Origin: an uncultured Chthonomonas sp.
Lineage (GTDB): Bacteria; Armatimonadota; Chthonomonadetes; Chthonomonadales; Chthonomonadaceae
Reading direction: 5' to 3'
NCBI GenBank assembly: GCA_903859705.1
Contig: CAIONQ010000142.1
Coordinates: 1 to 38,960 of the forward strand
Length of the DNA stretch: 38,960 nucleotides
The number at the start of each line of letters is the position of its first letter. The first letter of the stretch is position 1. The position numbers and the translations under genes are program-made. Below, one piece after another: positions 14,691 to 22,764 of the stretch. The notes beneath the pieces are model-generated. The model searched no databases, had not been told where the DNA came from, and was given only the letters and a program-made list of their open reading frames with translations.

Positions 14691-15989
14691 ATGCTCAGCT
14701 GTGCTCCATCCTTTAGCGACCGGCCGCGTCAATTCTTCATAGATATGAATTCGTTTTTTGCCTCCTGTGAACAGCAGGATAGGCCGGAACTGCGCGGCAA
14801 ACCCACTATAGTTGTGCCTATGATTGCAGACTCTACCTGCGCACTTGCGGCCAGTTATGAGGCCAAAAGTTACGGAATAAAAACCGGAACCGGGGTAGGA
14901 GATGCAAAAATCATCTGCCCACATATTCAGATAGTGGAGGCTCGGCCAAGGCTGTATCTGGACTTCAACCGGCGCATTCTGGAGGTGCTGAACGACCATT
15001 TTGCAACCATAAACCCGTTATCGGTAGATGAAATGGCGTGCCGCCTTCCCTCTCTTGTAAAGAACAGGGAAGATGAAACAAGGCTTGCCAGAGGCATCAA
15101 GGAGCACATGCGTTCTGCCCTGGGCCCCTGGCTGCGCTGCTCGATTGGCGTTGCGCCCAATGTGTTTCTTGCGAAGGTTGCCTCCGATTGTATGAAGCCT
15201 GATGGTCTTACCATATGGGATGAAACAAATTTGCCAGTTGCCCTATTTAAAGTGCCGATACAGGATTTGCCCGGAATCGGCAGAGGCATGAAGAAGCGGC
15301 TCGCTGAGCACAGCATCTATACAACAGAGGATTTGTGGGGGCAGAGCCCATCAGACCTGCGGCATGCCTGGGGCAGTGTACTGGGTGAACAGTGGTGGTA
15401 CATGATGCGTGGTAGCAGTGTAATGGACTATGCGCCCTCACGGCAGGCCGGAGATGTGCGCAAATCCGTAAGCCAATCCCACGTGTTAGGGCCGGAAAAC
15501 CGAACACGGGAGGGTGCCATGAGGGTACTGGCAGAACTCTGCGAGAAGGCTTTAAAGCGCATACGTACCTATGAGCAGGCTGCCGGGCATGTATCCATTT
15601 CCGTGCGCTATATGGATAAACGGGGAGCATCAAAAACGGAACGAGGTCTCAAATGGCATGCACAGGGACGCGCAGCAAGCAGTGCAAGCGATGATCTAAC
15701 ATGGATGCGGATAATTCGGCCGCTTCTAACCACGCTGCCAGATGGTGCTTCTGCAGGCGTACCGCTATCCGTGGCTATTGTGTTTTCAGAGTTAGTGGGC
15801 GTGAAGGATGTGAACCTCTCACTGTTTGATGAAACGGTTGAAAGCCAGGCTCTGGCTGAAACAATTGATCATCTCAATCGCAAGTACTCTGGTGCCGTCG
15901 CTCTTGGCAGGCTTGCACGCAAACGCCAGGTGCCACTACGCATTCCATTTGGTACGCCAGAGCAGCCAAATATACATCCATACTCATAA
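14691..15989 (+). CDS. dinB: Y-family DNA polymerase IV (DinB)
   Basis: A 432-residue translesion DNA polymerase. Catalytic metal ligands are intact: D18 in FFIDMNSFFASCEQ and D113-E114 in LSVDEM. Also visible are the finger segment around ASYEAKSYGIKTG, the palm SIGVAPNVFLAKVASDCMKPDG and the helix-hairpin-helix-type LPGIGRGMKKRL, followed by a little-finger domain. LSLFDE near residues 378-383 resembles a sliding-clamp-binding motif. GGAGG at 14680-14684, 6 nt upstream, supports the start. DinB enzymes bypass damaged bases with low fidelity and are normally damage-induced; the inverted repeat in its promoter is a possible operator. It ends in a hairpin shared with the convergent gene. Confidence 0.92.
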   Translation: MLSCAPSFSDRPRQFFIDMNSFFASCEQQDRPELRGKPTIVVPMIADSTCALAASYEAKSYGIKTGTGVGDAKIICPHIQIVEARPRLYLDFNRRILEVLNDHFATINPLSVDEMACRLPSLVKNREDETRLARGIKEHMRSALGPWLRCSIGVAPNVFLAKVASDCMKPDGLTIWDETNLPVALFKVPIQDLPGIGRGMKKRLAEHSIYTTEDLWGQSPSDLRHAWGSVLGEQWWYMMRGSSVMDYAPSRQAGDVRKSVSQSHVLGPENRTREGAMRVLAELCEKALKRIRTYEQAAGHVSISVRYMDKRGASKTERGLKWHAQGRAASSASDDLTWMRIIRPLLTTLPDGASAGVPLSVAIVFSELVGVKDVNLSLFDETVESQALAETIDHLNRKYSGAVALGRLARKRQVPLRIPFGTPEQPNIHPYS

Positions 15990-15997
15990 ACAGAAAA

Positions 15998-16030
15998 CTG
16001 GCCGCCATAGTTGTAGTTGGTGGCGGCCAG
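15998..16030. terminator. Bidirectional terminator hairpin
   Basis: Perfect 10-bp stem CTGGCCGCCA (15998-16007) with TGGCGGCCAG (16021-16030) and a 13-base loop, located between the convergent dinB and DUF4097 lipoprotein genes. Flanks are A-rich on the left (CAGAAAA) and contain no long T run on the right, so it is better for the minus-strand transcript. Confidence 0.7.
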
Positions 16031-16062
16031 TAACAATGTACGAAAATACCGGTTGGAACTAT

Positions 16063-17337
16063 CTAACTACCGGTGTGGAGCGTAGCATTCCCGTTATCAG
16101 AATGAACGCTAACCTTTGCCGAGCCGCTGCCCATCTGTACAGTAGAGCGCTCGCTGCTACTTTCGGTGGCAGCCATGCCACCGGGTACATCTGCTCGGCC
16201 GTTTGAGCTGTCTACAGTAACTGTTGCACTGGCAGTAGAGGGAAGCGTGATGGAAGCTTCTCCGTTGGCAGAGCGGACGTCTGCAGAAAGCAGTTTAAGC
16301 GTGCGGGAAATCTCAGCCTGTGCGCTGCCACTATCTGATTCTGCCGTTAGTTCTGAAACATCTCCGTGGTAAGCAACAGCGCCGCTGGATGACTTTAGCT
16401 CCGAGTGTAAGGCGCCACCCACGGCGGAAATGTCTCGCGCCTCTACGGCACCATTGTCCGATGTAAGCTTCAGGGTGCCACTTACCTTGCATCTGGTTAC
16501 TGTTACTGCCCCATTGCTGGTTTCTGCTTCAATAGAACCCGCGCTGTTGCTAACAGAGACTGCCCCATTATCACTATGCAGTGTAAGCTGGGTTGCTTTT
16601 GGAGAGGCATCAACCGTAATCTCTCCATTGCTTGTATCGGCAGTAACCCTGCCACCAATGCGATTTATGGTTATTGCGCCGTCATCAGTTTTCAGTGTGG
16701 CACTTGAAATGTCTTCTGAATCCGCAACATCCACCGAGCCAGCACTTGTCGTTAAAGTAACCGCTCCTGCGCAATTGGTGGCAGAAACCGTGCCAACATC
16801 CGAATGTGCCGAACCTCCTCCACGCAGCCCTTTGAGGGTTATGTTGCCTGCACTGGAGCGCAGTTCATATAGCATGCGCTCTGGAACAACAATCACATAG
16901 TCTACCGATGCGCTGCGCCCGTTCTTCTGAAGCTCCGGCGGAACAACGGCTTTAACCACAAGTGTGTGACCATCCAGGCTGGCGGTTGCCTGAATTTTGG
17001 AGAGCATTGGCTTCAGTGCCTCTGGCGCTTCGTTGCCTCGCACACTTCTTCTGGCTACGATATGAATTTCATTGGCCGCTGCCGGAGATGAGGTTAGCTC
17101 GATAGTTCCCGTATCGGTTTCTGTTTTAACCGTAGTTACCGTTGCCGCCTCAAACTTCTGCTGCACAGAATCGGTAGCAGAATTTTTCCCGACCTCATTT
17201 CCATTAATAGTTATGGAGTTGCCATTAATGTTAACAGTTGCAGATGTGCCGCCCACGTGGCTGGCACATCCAGAAATGCCTAACAGGGCTGCACCGATTG
17301 CAATGCAGCCTGCTGCTATCTTAACGGGGTAGCCCAT
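16063..17337 (-). CDS. DUF4097-type beta-helix lipoprotein
   Basis: A 424-residue protein. The start is ATG at 17337 rather than an upstream TTG, because it gives a proper lipoprotein signal: MGYPVKIAAGCIAIGAALLG followed by the lipobox ISGC (C24). The body is a run of short degenerate repeats of the form SDNGAVSV / TSNGEITV / SSAGNITL, which should form a right-handed beta-helix as in DUF4097 putative adhesin domains. It is lipid-anchored, in either the outer or inner membrane. Last gene of the sigma-anti-sigma operon, 14 nt after the bactofilin-like gene. DUF4097 proteins are recurrently found beside ECF sigma and anti-sigma genes, fitting a cell-envelope stress role. Confidence 0.85.
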   Translation of the reverse strand: MGYPVKIAAGCIAIGAALLGISGCASHVGGTSATVNINGNSITINGNEVGKNSATDSVQQKFEAATVTTVKTETDTGTIELTSSPAAANEIHIVARRSVRGNEAPEALKPMLSKIQATASLDGHTLVVKAVVPPELQKNGRSASVDYVIVVPERMLYELRSSAGNITLKGLRGGGSAHSDVGTVSATNCAGAVTLTTSAGSVDVADSEDISSATLKTDDGAITINRIGGRVTADTSNGEITVDASPKATQLTLHSDNGAVSVSNSAGSIEAETSNGAVTVTRCKVSGTLKLTSDNGAVEARDISAVGGALHSELKSSSGAVAYHGDVSELTAESDSGSAQAEISRTLKLLSADVRSANGEASITLPSTASATVTVDSSNGRADVPGGMAATESSSERSTVQMGSGSAKVSVHSDNGNATLHTGS

Positions 17338-17351
17338 GGCAGATTTCCCTT

Positions 17352-18398
17352 TCAAAGCTTGCTTCCGGCCGGACCTCGAAGCACGAGGGATGCAGCGCCA
17401 CCAAGGCCCATCAGGGCGATGCCGAGTTCCAAGAACAGGCCTGCAACCCCAAGGCCAGGGCTAATAACTCCCAGAAATACACTGAGTATAAAACATGCGA
17501 AGATACCGAAGCACACACGCCTGAACTGTGATTTGGCTGCTGGACGGTTAAGTTTCGTGGCAATCATATCGCCAGCGTAACGCATTCCCGTAACCCAGCC
17601 AAAACCCAGCAACAGCACCGGTGCGAAGGCAATCATAATTCCGAATGGGGCCCACAGGTACTTAAGGAGAGGCATCTTCAGCAGGAGTGCATCCAACGTA
17701 ACAATTGTGAGCATTGCCACGCCAAGAACTGCACCGATCTTAAGATCTTTGTTCGGATTCTCCCACACGTGGTCTGCCACTTTTCGTGACGCATTGGGAG
17801 CAATGATCCCGGCCAAACCAGCACTCAGTACCCCGAAAATCGCCAGTGCAAGCTGGGCCTGAAACCAATCCGGTTTGTAGTGGACGTTTCGCGCAGCGTT
17901 CCTTACCTTCGAAACATGCGTTTCTTCGTCACTGTTTGAGGCAGATTCCTGATTGGTATCGGCGCTCTCTCCAGGCACGGGCGTTTCAACGTGAGGAACT
18001 ATGTTTACTTTGAGGCTGGAGTGGTTCTCAACCGTTGTGCGGTCATCCACTTCAATTTGTCCACCAATATTCGCGCCTTTTACCAACACCAGGCGTCCTG
18101 CACTAACATGTACATCATGATTAACCGTTCCGGCAATCACAAGGGTGCGTGCATGCACGCTTACAGATTCCACCTTCGTGTTGGCTCCAACGGTAACTGT
18201 AGGAGAGTTACCATTGGTGCCGGGCAGTTCTCCAAGCACACTTGGGTGAGCATTATCTGCCGGCACATCAATGGGTTGGGGTGCAGAAGTGGGCTTAACC
18301 GGCTTAAGATCTACCTGTTGCGCCGCAACGGGCATCACACAGGCCATGGTTCCACCTAAAGTTGTTATGGCAGCAATTGCTGCGGCCAATTTCAGCAT
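17352..18398 (-). CDS. Exported bactofilin-like polymer-forming membrane protein
   Basis: A 348-residue protein. It starts with a signal peptide (MLKLAAAIAAITTLGG, cleavage near VAAQ). Residues about 65-125 resemble the polymer-forming beta-helix of bactofilins (repeating valines and glycines, e.g. ARTLVIAGTVNHDVHVSAG). A charged linker (residues 135-175) leads to a C-terminal half with four membrane helices (about residues 185-345). Proteins with a bactofilin-like periplasmic part and a multi-pass anchor are often encoded next to ECF sigma operons. GAGGAG lies 6 nt before the ATG. It is 10 nt downstream of the anti-sigma gene and 14 nt upstream of the lipoprotein gene. Confidence 0.75.
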   Translation of the reverse strand: MLKLAAAIAAITTLGGTMACVMPVAAQQVDLKPVKPTSAPQPIDVPADNAHPSVLGELPGTNGNSPTVTVGANTKVESVSVHARTLVIAGTVNHDVHVSAGRLVLVKGANIGGQIEVDDRTTVENHSSLKVNIVPHVETPVPGESADTNQESASNSDEETHVSKVRNAARNVHYKPDWFQAQLALAIFGVLSAGLAGIIAPNASRKVADHVWENPNKDLKIGAVLGVAMLTIVTLDALLLKMPLLKYLWAPFGIMIAFAPVLLLGFGWVTGMRYAGDMIATKLNRPAAKSQFRRVCFGIFACFILSVFLGVISPGLGVAGLFLELGIALMGLGGAASLVLRGPAGSKL

Positions 18399-18408
18399 TA
18401 AAAGCTCC

Positions 18409-19302
18409 TCAAAGCCGGCGTAGCCCGAAACTATCTCTCTGCTTGCGCACTACCAGGAAGTAGTAACCGGCAATGCACACACCTATATCCATCGCCAGCC
18501 CGCGCACTGCCATATCGCCAACCGTGCGATAGGTGCTGCCAAGAAGATCGCCCATTTCAGCCAGTGCTGTAAACACTACCAGCGCCAGTCGGCCAAACAG
18601 TGGGATCTTTCCAAGTGCCTGCCCCATCTGATCCAGCCATGCTCGCACTGCAGTCAGGTTTTGGCCAAGCATCTCTTTTCCCCACGAGGAGGAAACGAAG
18701 AAGGCCATAATTGCTGCCACAACGCTTCCGGTCATGAGCCGTTGCATAAGGCTTTGCTGTGATGTAACACTCTGCGTGAGAACCGAAGAGGATTGTGTTT
18801 TCTTGAGGCCAGAAACCGCCGCAGCGTTCATTGTTATGTTGCGCTTGTGGATAGCTTCTGCGCCTTGCGGTATGCTGCTGCCAAATGCTCGGCCGCCGAT
18901 AACGGGTGTAACCACGGCCTGTGGCTGCGATGAAACTGCATTCAGCTCGATACGGCGCTGTACTACTCCGGTGAAATCCATAGGGAGTTCAACCTGCGGC
19001 ATAGAATCCAGCAGAGCAGTTATGCGCTGCTGTTCATCAAACAGGTCGGAACAGCTATCACAAACGCTCATGTGCCCATAAAGTGCCCGTAGGATATCCG
19101 CCGACATCTCTCCATCGGCGTTTTCAAGCATAGCAGGCAGATGCTCTGCGAATCGGCTGCACATGCTTAGGTCATGGGGCATGCCTGGTATTCGCTGGGA
19201 AGCGTTCTGCGCCTTATTTATGCCTGAAACAGGAGGCGGGGTAGCATATGCCCCCCATCCCTGCTCCTCTTCGGGCGGGGTATGTTCAAATCTATTTTCC
19301 AT
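18409..19302 (-). CDS. Zinc-finger anti-sigma factor
   Basis: A 297-residue membrane protein. The start is ATG at 19302, which overlaps the sigma-factor gene by 11 nt; a longer frame from TTG would be an unlikely start. An anti-sigma zinc-finger (zf-HC2/ZAS) motif H77-x3-C81-x2-C84 lies in LYGHMSVCDSCSDLF, which binds and silences the partner ECF factor. A first membrane segment is near GSVVAAIMAFFVSSSW, and a C-terminal one near MDIGVCIAGYYFLVV ends in a basic tail. Overlap with the sigma gene and shared operon strongly indicate it controls that factor; release would come from an envelope signal. Confidence 0.88.
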   Translation of the reverse strand: MENRFEHTPPEEEQGWGAYATPPPVSGINKAQNASQRIPGMPHDLSMCSRFAEHLPAMLENADGEMSADILRALYGHMSVCDSCSDLFDEQQRITALLDSMPQVELPMDFTGVVQRRIELNAVSSQPQAVVTPVIGGRAFGSSIPQGAEAIHKRNITMNAAAVSGLKKTQSSSVLTQSVTSQQSLMQRLMTGSVVAAIMAFFVSSSWGKEMLGQNLTAVRAWLDQMGQALGKIPLFGRLALVVFTALAEMGDLLGSTYRTVGDMAVRGLAMDIGVCIAGYYFLVVRKQRDSFGLRRL

Positions 19303-19873
19303 CCGTTTCCATCTCCAATACCGGCCGGAGTCTGCCCCGTAGCATCTCACGGGCTCGGAATAGATGTGTTTTGACCGTGCCCGTCGGCAGTTCCAGCACG
19401 CGGGCAATCTCTTCTACGCTCATATCCTGAAGATGCCGCATCACCACGACAGCGCGATACTTATCGGGCAGGTTGAGAACGGCATTGTGCACCACTTCCT
19501 GCACGGATCCGCGAATTGCAGCCTCTTCCGGGCTGCAAGAGCGCATATCTGCCGAGGGTTCTCTCCCCTCCTCAAGTTCCACTTCGAGTGACAGCGTGCT
19601 CTTTGTTTTGCGTGAGCGTAGCTGGTCTATGCAGAGGTTGGACGCGATCTTGTACAGCCACGTTAGGAAGCTGGCGTCCTGGCGAAACGACGACAGGGCT
19701 CCGTAGGCGCGCAGAAAAGTATCCTGAACCAGGTCTCCTGCGTCCTCGGCGTTGCCCAGCATCCGGTAAGCCAGGTTGTATACCTGCCTCTGATACCGCT
19801 GCACAAGCCCGTTATAAGCCGATTGATTACCGTTAAGGGTTTGCCTTACCAGATCGGCGTCGGTTGTTTCCAC
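19292..19873 (-). CDS. ECF-family RNA polymerase sigma factor
   Basis: A 193-residue sigma factor. Region 2 spans about residues 20-90 (QRYQRQVYNLAYRMLGNAEDAGDLVQDTFLRAY and FLTWLYKIASNLCID), region 4 about residues 130-185 (NLPDKYRAVVVMRHLQDMSVEEIARVLELPTGTVKTHLFRAR). The two are joined by an acidic linker. The only available start is GTG at 19873, with GAGGA about 11 nt upstream, slightly far. It heads an operon with its anti-sigma factor and two envelope proteins. A sigma-W-like promoter lies upstream (19925-19951), so it likely activates its own operon. Confidence 0.92.
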   Translation of the reverse strand: METTDADLVRQTLNGNQSAYNGLVQRYQRQVYNLAYRMLGNAEDAGDLVQDTFLRAYGALSSFRQDASFLTWLYKIASNLCIDQLRSRKTKSTLSLEVELEEGREPSADMRSCSPEEAAIRGSVQEVVHNAVLNLPDKYRAVVVMRHLQDMSVEEIARVLELPTGTVKTHLFRAREMLRGRLRPVLEMETDGK

Positions 19874-19924
19874 CAGTGTATTCGTCCTCGTCTCCCCCCT
19901 GGTTACGAGCGCTTTCAGGGGGAT

Positions 19925-19951
19925 TACGGGTCTATTTGCAACCCGGTTTCA
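19925..19951 (-). promoter_or_regulatory. Autoregulatory ECF promoter (sigma-W-like)
   Basis: On the minus strand: TGAAAC (19951-19946), 17 bases, CGTA (19928-19925). These are the hexamer and tetramer known for sigma-W-type ECF promoters, which use a 16-17 base spacer. The predicted start is near 19918, about 45 nt before the GTG. Upstream lies an imperfect inverted repeat, GTGAGA-AATC-TCTCAC, near 19972-19987, of unknown use. Confidence 0.65.
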
Positions 19952-20005
19952 GAATCGTCACAGTGGTGAGAAATCTCTCACACTATTGAGTTACGCCAAG
20001 CAGTT

Positions 20006-20039
20006 CAGCCCCGCCGTCACAAGTGGGCGGGCGGGGCTG
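20006..20039 (-). terminator. Terminator hairpin after the sugar-kinase gene
   Basis: Perfect 10-bp GC-rich stem CAGCCCCGCC (20006-20015) with GGCGGGGCTG (20030-20039), 14-base loop. It lies 57 nt beyond the kinase stop and isolates that gene from the sigma operon. No strong T run follows on the minus strand, so termination may be incomplete or Rho-assisted. Confidence 0.6.
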
Positions 20040-20096
20040 AGGCGTATTAGTTACGGTTGGTTGCATTAAATTCCGGTAACACAGAAACCCCGGAAA

Positions 20097-21098
20097 CTAT
20101 ACAGATGGGCGCAGTAGCTCCTCAACGGTTACCGTGGCAACACCCGCCTTGCGCACAACGCAGGCTCCGGCACGGTTGGCAATCACCGCCGCCTCATAGG
20201 CTTCGGCGCCCGCAAGCAGTGCAAGGGTCATAGCACCTATCGTTGTGTCTCCCGCGCCAGCCACATCCGCCACCTCTACCCTGTGTGCGGGAACATATCG
20301 GTAGTCTCCGCTGCGTTTCCAGTAGGATAACCCGCGGGAACCCCATGTAATTACCAGCGTATCCACATTCAATTCGCTGCGTAGCGCTTCGCCAAAAGAT
20401 CTCTCATCTTCCGCACCGTTTTCCATGTTCAGGCGGCGCCGGCCAAGCTCTTCTGCCTCCGCTCGGTTTAGCGAAAGCACCGATGCCCCAGCGAGCCAAC
20501 CTGCGCTGGAGGGCTTTGGATTGGTAATAAGTGGCTTGCCAGCAGCCTGGGCTATCTTAACGCATTTCGCTGCAGATTCCGGGCTCAGAACGCCCTTTCG
20601 ATAATCTGAAACCAGGATTGCATCCACGGAACCTATAGTGTTTGCTACATGATCCACCAGCTGATTAGAAACAGTTTCTGAAACCGGATTGGTCTGCTCT
20701 CGGTCGACACGCAACACCTGTTGGCTCTGGGCAATAACGCGTGTTTTGCGTGTAGTAGGGCGCGTTGGGTCCGAAAATACGCCGCCAACATCAATTCCCC
20801 AGGATGCCATTTCATTGCGTAGCAAGCGGCCGCTTTCGTCGTCGCCAACCACGCCGGCTATGCACACGCGCGCGCCCAGCGCACGCAGGTTATTGCCTAC
20901 ATTGGCCGCACCGCCAGGCTTAAATTCATCCGATTCCACTTCAACTACCATTACCGGGCCTTCAGGAGAAATTCTGCGTACGGATCCGCGCAGGTACTCA
21001 TCCATCATAAGGTCGCCGAGTACAAGCACAGATAGAGATTCAAATCTCCCAAGTATCTCCCGGTATCGCTCCTGCCCAATCTCTTCCATAGTGTCCAT
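20097..21098 (-). CDS. rfaE1: PfkB-family kinase, D-glycero-D-manno-heptose-7-phosphate kinase type
   Basis: A 333-residue ribokinase-fold kinase resembling the kinase half of HldE/RfaE, which phosphorylates heptose-7-phosphate at C1 in ADP-heptose synthesis for outer-membrane lipopolysaccharide. Visible: VLVLGDLMMDEYLRG near the N-terminus, the substrate segment FKPGGAANVGNNLRALGA, the QQVLRVDRE strand, and the PfkB signature DVAGAGDTTIGAMTLALL with the catalytic Asp of GAGD. The nucleotidyltransferase half is absent, so this is a single-domain form. The start is ATG at 21098 (or 21089); an upstream TTG opens the frame but has no Shine-Dalgarno site. Heptose specificity is probable, not certain. 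It is divergent from trmFO. Confidence 0.82.
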   Translation of the reverse strand: MDTMEEIGQERYREILGRFESLSVLVLGDLMMDEYLRGSVRRISPEGPVMVVEVESDEFKPGGAANVGNNLRALGARVCIAGVVGDDESGRLLRNEMASWGIDVGGVFSDPTRPTTRKTRVIAQSQQVLRVDREQTNPVSETVSNQLVDHVANTIGSVDAILVSDYRKGVLSPESAAKCVKIAQAAGKPLITNPKPSSAGWLAGASVLSLNRAEAEELGRRRLNMENGAEDERSFGEALRSELNVDTLVITWGSRGLSYWKRSGDYRYVPAHRVEVADVAGAGDTTIGAMTLALLAGAEAYEAAVIANRAGACVVRKAGVATVTVEELLRPSV

Positions 21099-21217
21099 CT
21101 CTAAAAGCAACTGCTCGGTTTCGGCCGCTTAACACCGCTGCCGTGCCTGCATTCTACCGCAAACCGCCCTCATTTGCGGCAAAGGCATGCCTTAATCCCT
21201 GCGTAAGCTCTGGTACA

Positions 21218-21237
21218 GGCAGGTGTGAATACCTGCC
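21218..21237 (+). terminator. Terminator-like hairpin upstream of trmFO
   Basis: GGCAGGT (21218-21224) and ACCTGCC (21231-21237) form a perfect 7-bp stem with a six-base loop, followed by GTTTCCCGTTTTGTT. It lies upstream of the likely trmFO promoter, so it may stop read-through or antisense transcription rather than act as a leader attenuator. Confidence 0.4.
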
Positions 21238-21247
21238 GTTTCCCGTT

Positions 21248-21276
21248 TTGTTAGCTAATATCTCCGCCACTCTAAA
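21248..21276 (+). promoter_or_regulatory. Probable trmFO promoter
   Basis: TTGTTA (21248-21253) and TCTAAA (21271-21276), each matching four of six consensus bases, are separated by the optimal 17 bp. The start would be near 21283, giving a 70-nt leader. In that leader a six-codon frame (ATG 21341, stop 21356-21358) overlaps the trmFO ATG (21355) as ATGA, with AGGA just before it. Confidence 0.35.
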
Positions 21277-21354
21277 TGGTATCATAGCCTGTTGCAATCG
21301 GTACCGAAGTGCCAGGCCACCAGTTGGCCTCAAAAGGAACATGGCAGGCAGAAT

Positions 21355-22764
21355 ATGAGCAAAGAGGTAGTGGTAGTTGGTGGAGGTTTTGCGGGCGTTG
21401 AGGCGGCATGGGCCGCCGCAGAGCGCGGTTGCACGGTTACACTTTATGAAATGCGCCCAAACCGGCCCACGCAAGTGCACCGCACGAGCGATCTTGCAGA
21501 GCTTGTATGCTCCAACTCTTTCAAATCCAATTTGCTGACAAATGCCAGTGGTGTTCTGAAAGAAGAGATGCGCCGTCTGGGCTCTGTAATTCTTCCCATT
21601 GCTGAGAAAAACCGGGTGCCAGCAGGAGAGGCCCTGGCGGTGGATCGGGAGAGTTTTGCCGAGGAAGTTACACGCACGCTGGAGCAGCACCCCAACATTA
21701 CAATAGTGCGTGAGGAAATTACCGAGATTCCCGCAGCCCGCCCACTAATCATCGCCACAGGCCCTCTTACCAGCGATGCGCTGGCTGCCCAACTGCAGGG
21801 GCTAACAGGAGGCGAATCGCTTTCATTTTATGATGCAGTGGCACCTACCGTTACCGCAGACTCCCTGGATATGAGCAAGGTGTTTCGGGCTTCACGCAGG
21901 GGCAAGGGTGCCGGTTTTGCTACCGCTGTTGCCGAAGAGGAGAGCTCTGAGCCCGCAGAGGGGCCGGGCTGCGCCGGAGCACCGGAAGAGAGCGCCGACT
22001 ACCTGAACTGCCCGTTTGAGAAGAATGAGTATATGGCCTTCTGGCAGGCACTTACAGAAGCAGAGCTGGCCCCAATGCATGCTTTTGAAGAGGCAGACAA
22101 AGTAGAGAAGATGGTTTTCTTCGAAATGTGTGTTCCTATTGAGGAGCTTGCGCGCAGAGGTGCCAAAACCATGGCGTATGGCCCAATGAAACCTATGGGC
22201 CTAATAGATCCTCGTACGGGCCGACGACCCTATGCCGTTGTTCAGCTCAGGCAGGAGAACCGTGAAGGTACCCTGTGGGGGCTGGTTGGGTTTCAGACAC
22301 GTATGAAGTGGGGAGAGCAAAAGCGTGTTCTGCAGCTTATTCCTGGCCTGGAAAATGCAGAGTTTATACGTTACGGCGTTATGCACCGTAACACCTACGT
22401 AAACGCCCCTAAACTGCTGGATTATAGCTGCCAGTTTAGAGAGCACCCGGGAATATTTCTTGCCGGGCAGATGACGGGTGTGGAAGGCTACCTGGAATCT
22501 GCCGCCATAGGCATAATCGCCGGCCTAAATGCCGCACGCATTACGCAGGGGCTATCCACGGCGGTGCCGCCAAGAGAGAGCGTGCTGGGTTCGCTATGTG
22601 CCTATCTGGTAGAAACTGAGCCGAAGCGCTTCTCACCCATGAACTCTAACTGGGGCATTGTGCCAGAGTTGGAGGGGCCAGTGATTAGAGACAAGCGTGA
22701 AAAGGCACGCCGCAAAGGCGAACGCGCCCTGGCGGCTTTTGATGGCTTTCTACAAACACTCTAA
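21355..22764 (+). CDS. trmFO: TrmFO, folate/FAD-dependent tRNA (uracil-54-C5) methyltransferase
   Basis: A 469-residue protein that makes ribothymidine at position 54 of tRNA using methylenetetrahydrofolate and FAD. The N-terminal dinucleotide motif VVVVGGGFAGVEAAWAAAERG, the family signatures LAELVCSNSFKSN, MKPMGLIDPRTGRRPYAVVQLRQEN, MHRNTYVNAPKLL and the C-terminal FAD motif LAGQMTGVEGYLESAAIG are all present. It differs from usual family length by an insertion of about 27 residues between G185 and D215, rich in Glu, Ser, Ala and Gly, just before the DYLNCP motif that carries a catalytic-region Cys. The start is ATG 21355; the longer open frame begins at a TTG upstream of the promoter-like site. 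It converges on the next gene, with overlapping stops. Confidence 0.95.
   Translation: MSKEVVVVGGGFAGVEAAWAAAERGCTVTLYEMRPNRPTQVHRTSDLAELVCSNSFKSNLLTNASGVLKEEMRRLGSVILPIAEKNRVPAGEALAVDRESFAEEVTRTLEQHPNITIVREEITEIPAARPLIIATGPLTSDALAAQLQGLTGGESLSFYDAVAPTVTADSLDMSKVFRASRRGKGAGFATAVAEEESSEPAEGPGCAGAPEESADYLNCPFEKNEYMAFWQALTEAELAPMHAFEEADKVEKMVFFEMCVPIEELARRGAKTMAYGPMKPMGLIDPRTGRRPYAVVQLRQENREGTLWGLVGFQTRMKWGEQKRVLQLIPGLENAEFIRYGVMHRNTYVNAPKLLDYSCQFREHPGIFLAGQMTGVEGYLESAAIGIIAGLNAARITQGLSTAVPPRESVLGSLCAYLVETEPKRFSPMNSNWGIVPELEGPVIRDKREKARRKGERALAAFDGFLQTL

Noticed and set aside
18409-19407. Longer form of the anti-sigma factor
   Set aside because: The extra 35 codons begin at TTG, have no ribosome site and overlap the sigma gene far more than needed; ATG 19302 gives the normal short overlap.
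21292-21354. N-terminal extension of TrmFO
   Set aside because: It begins at TTG just after the promoter-like region and precedes the Rossmann motif by residues not found in the family; ATG 21355 gives the normal N-terminus.
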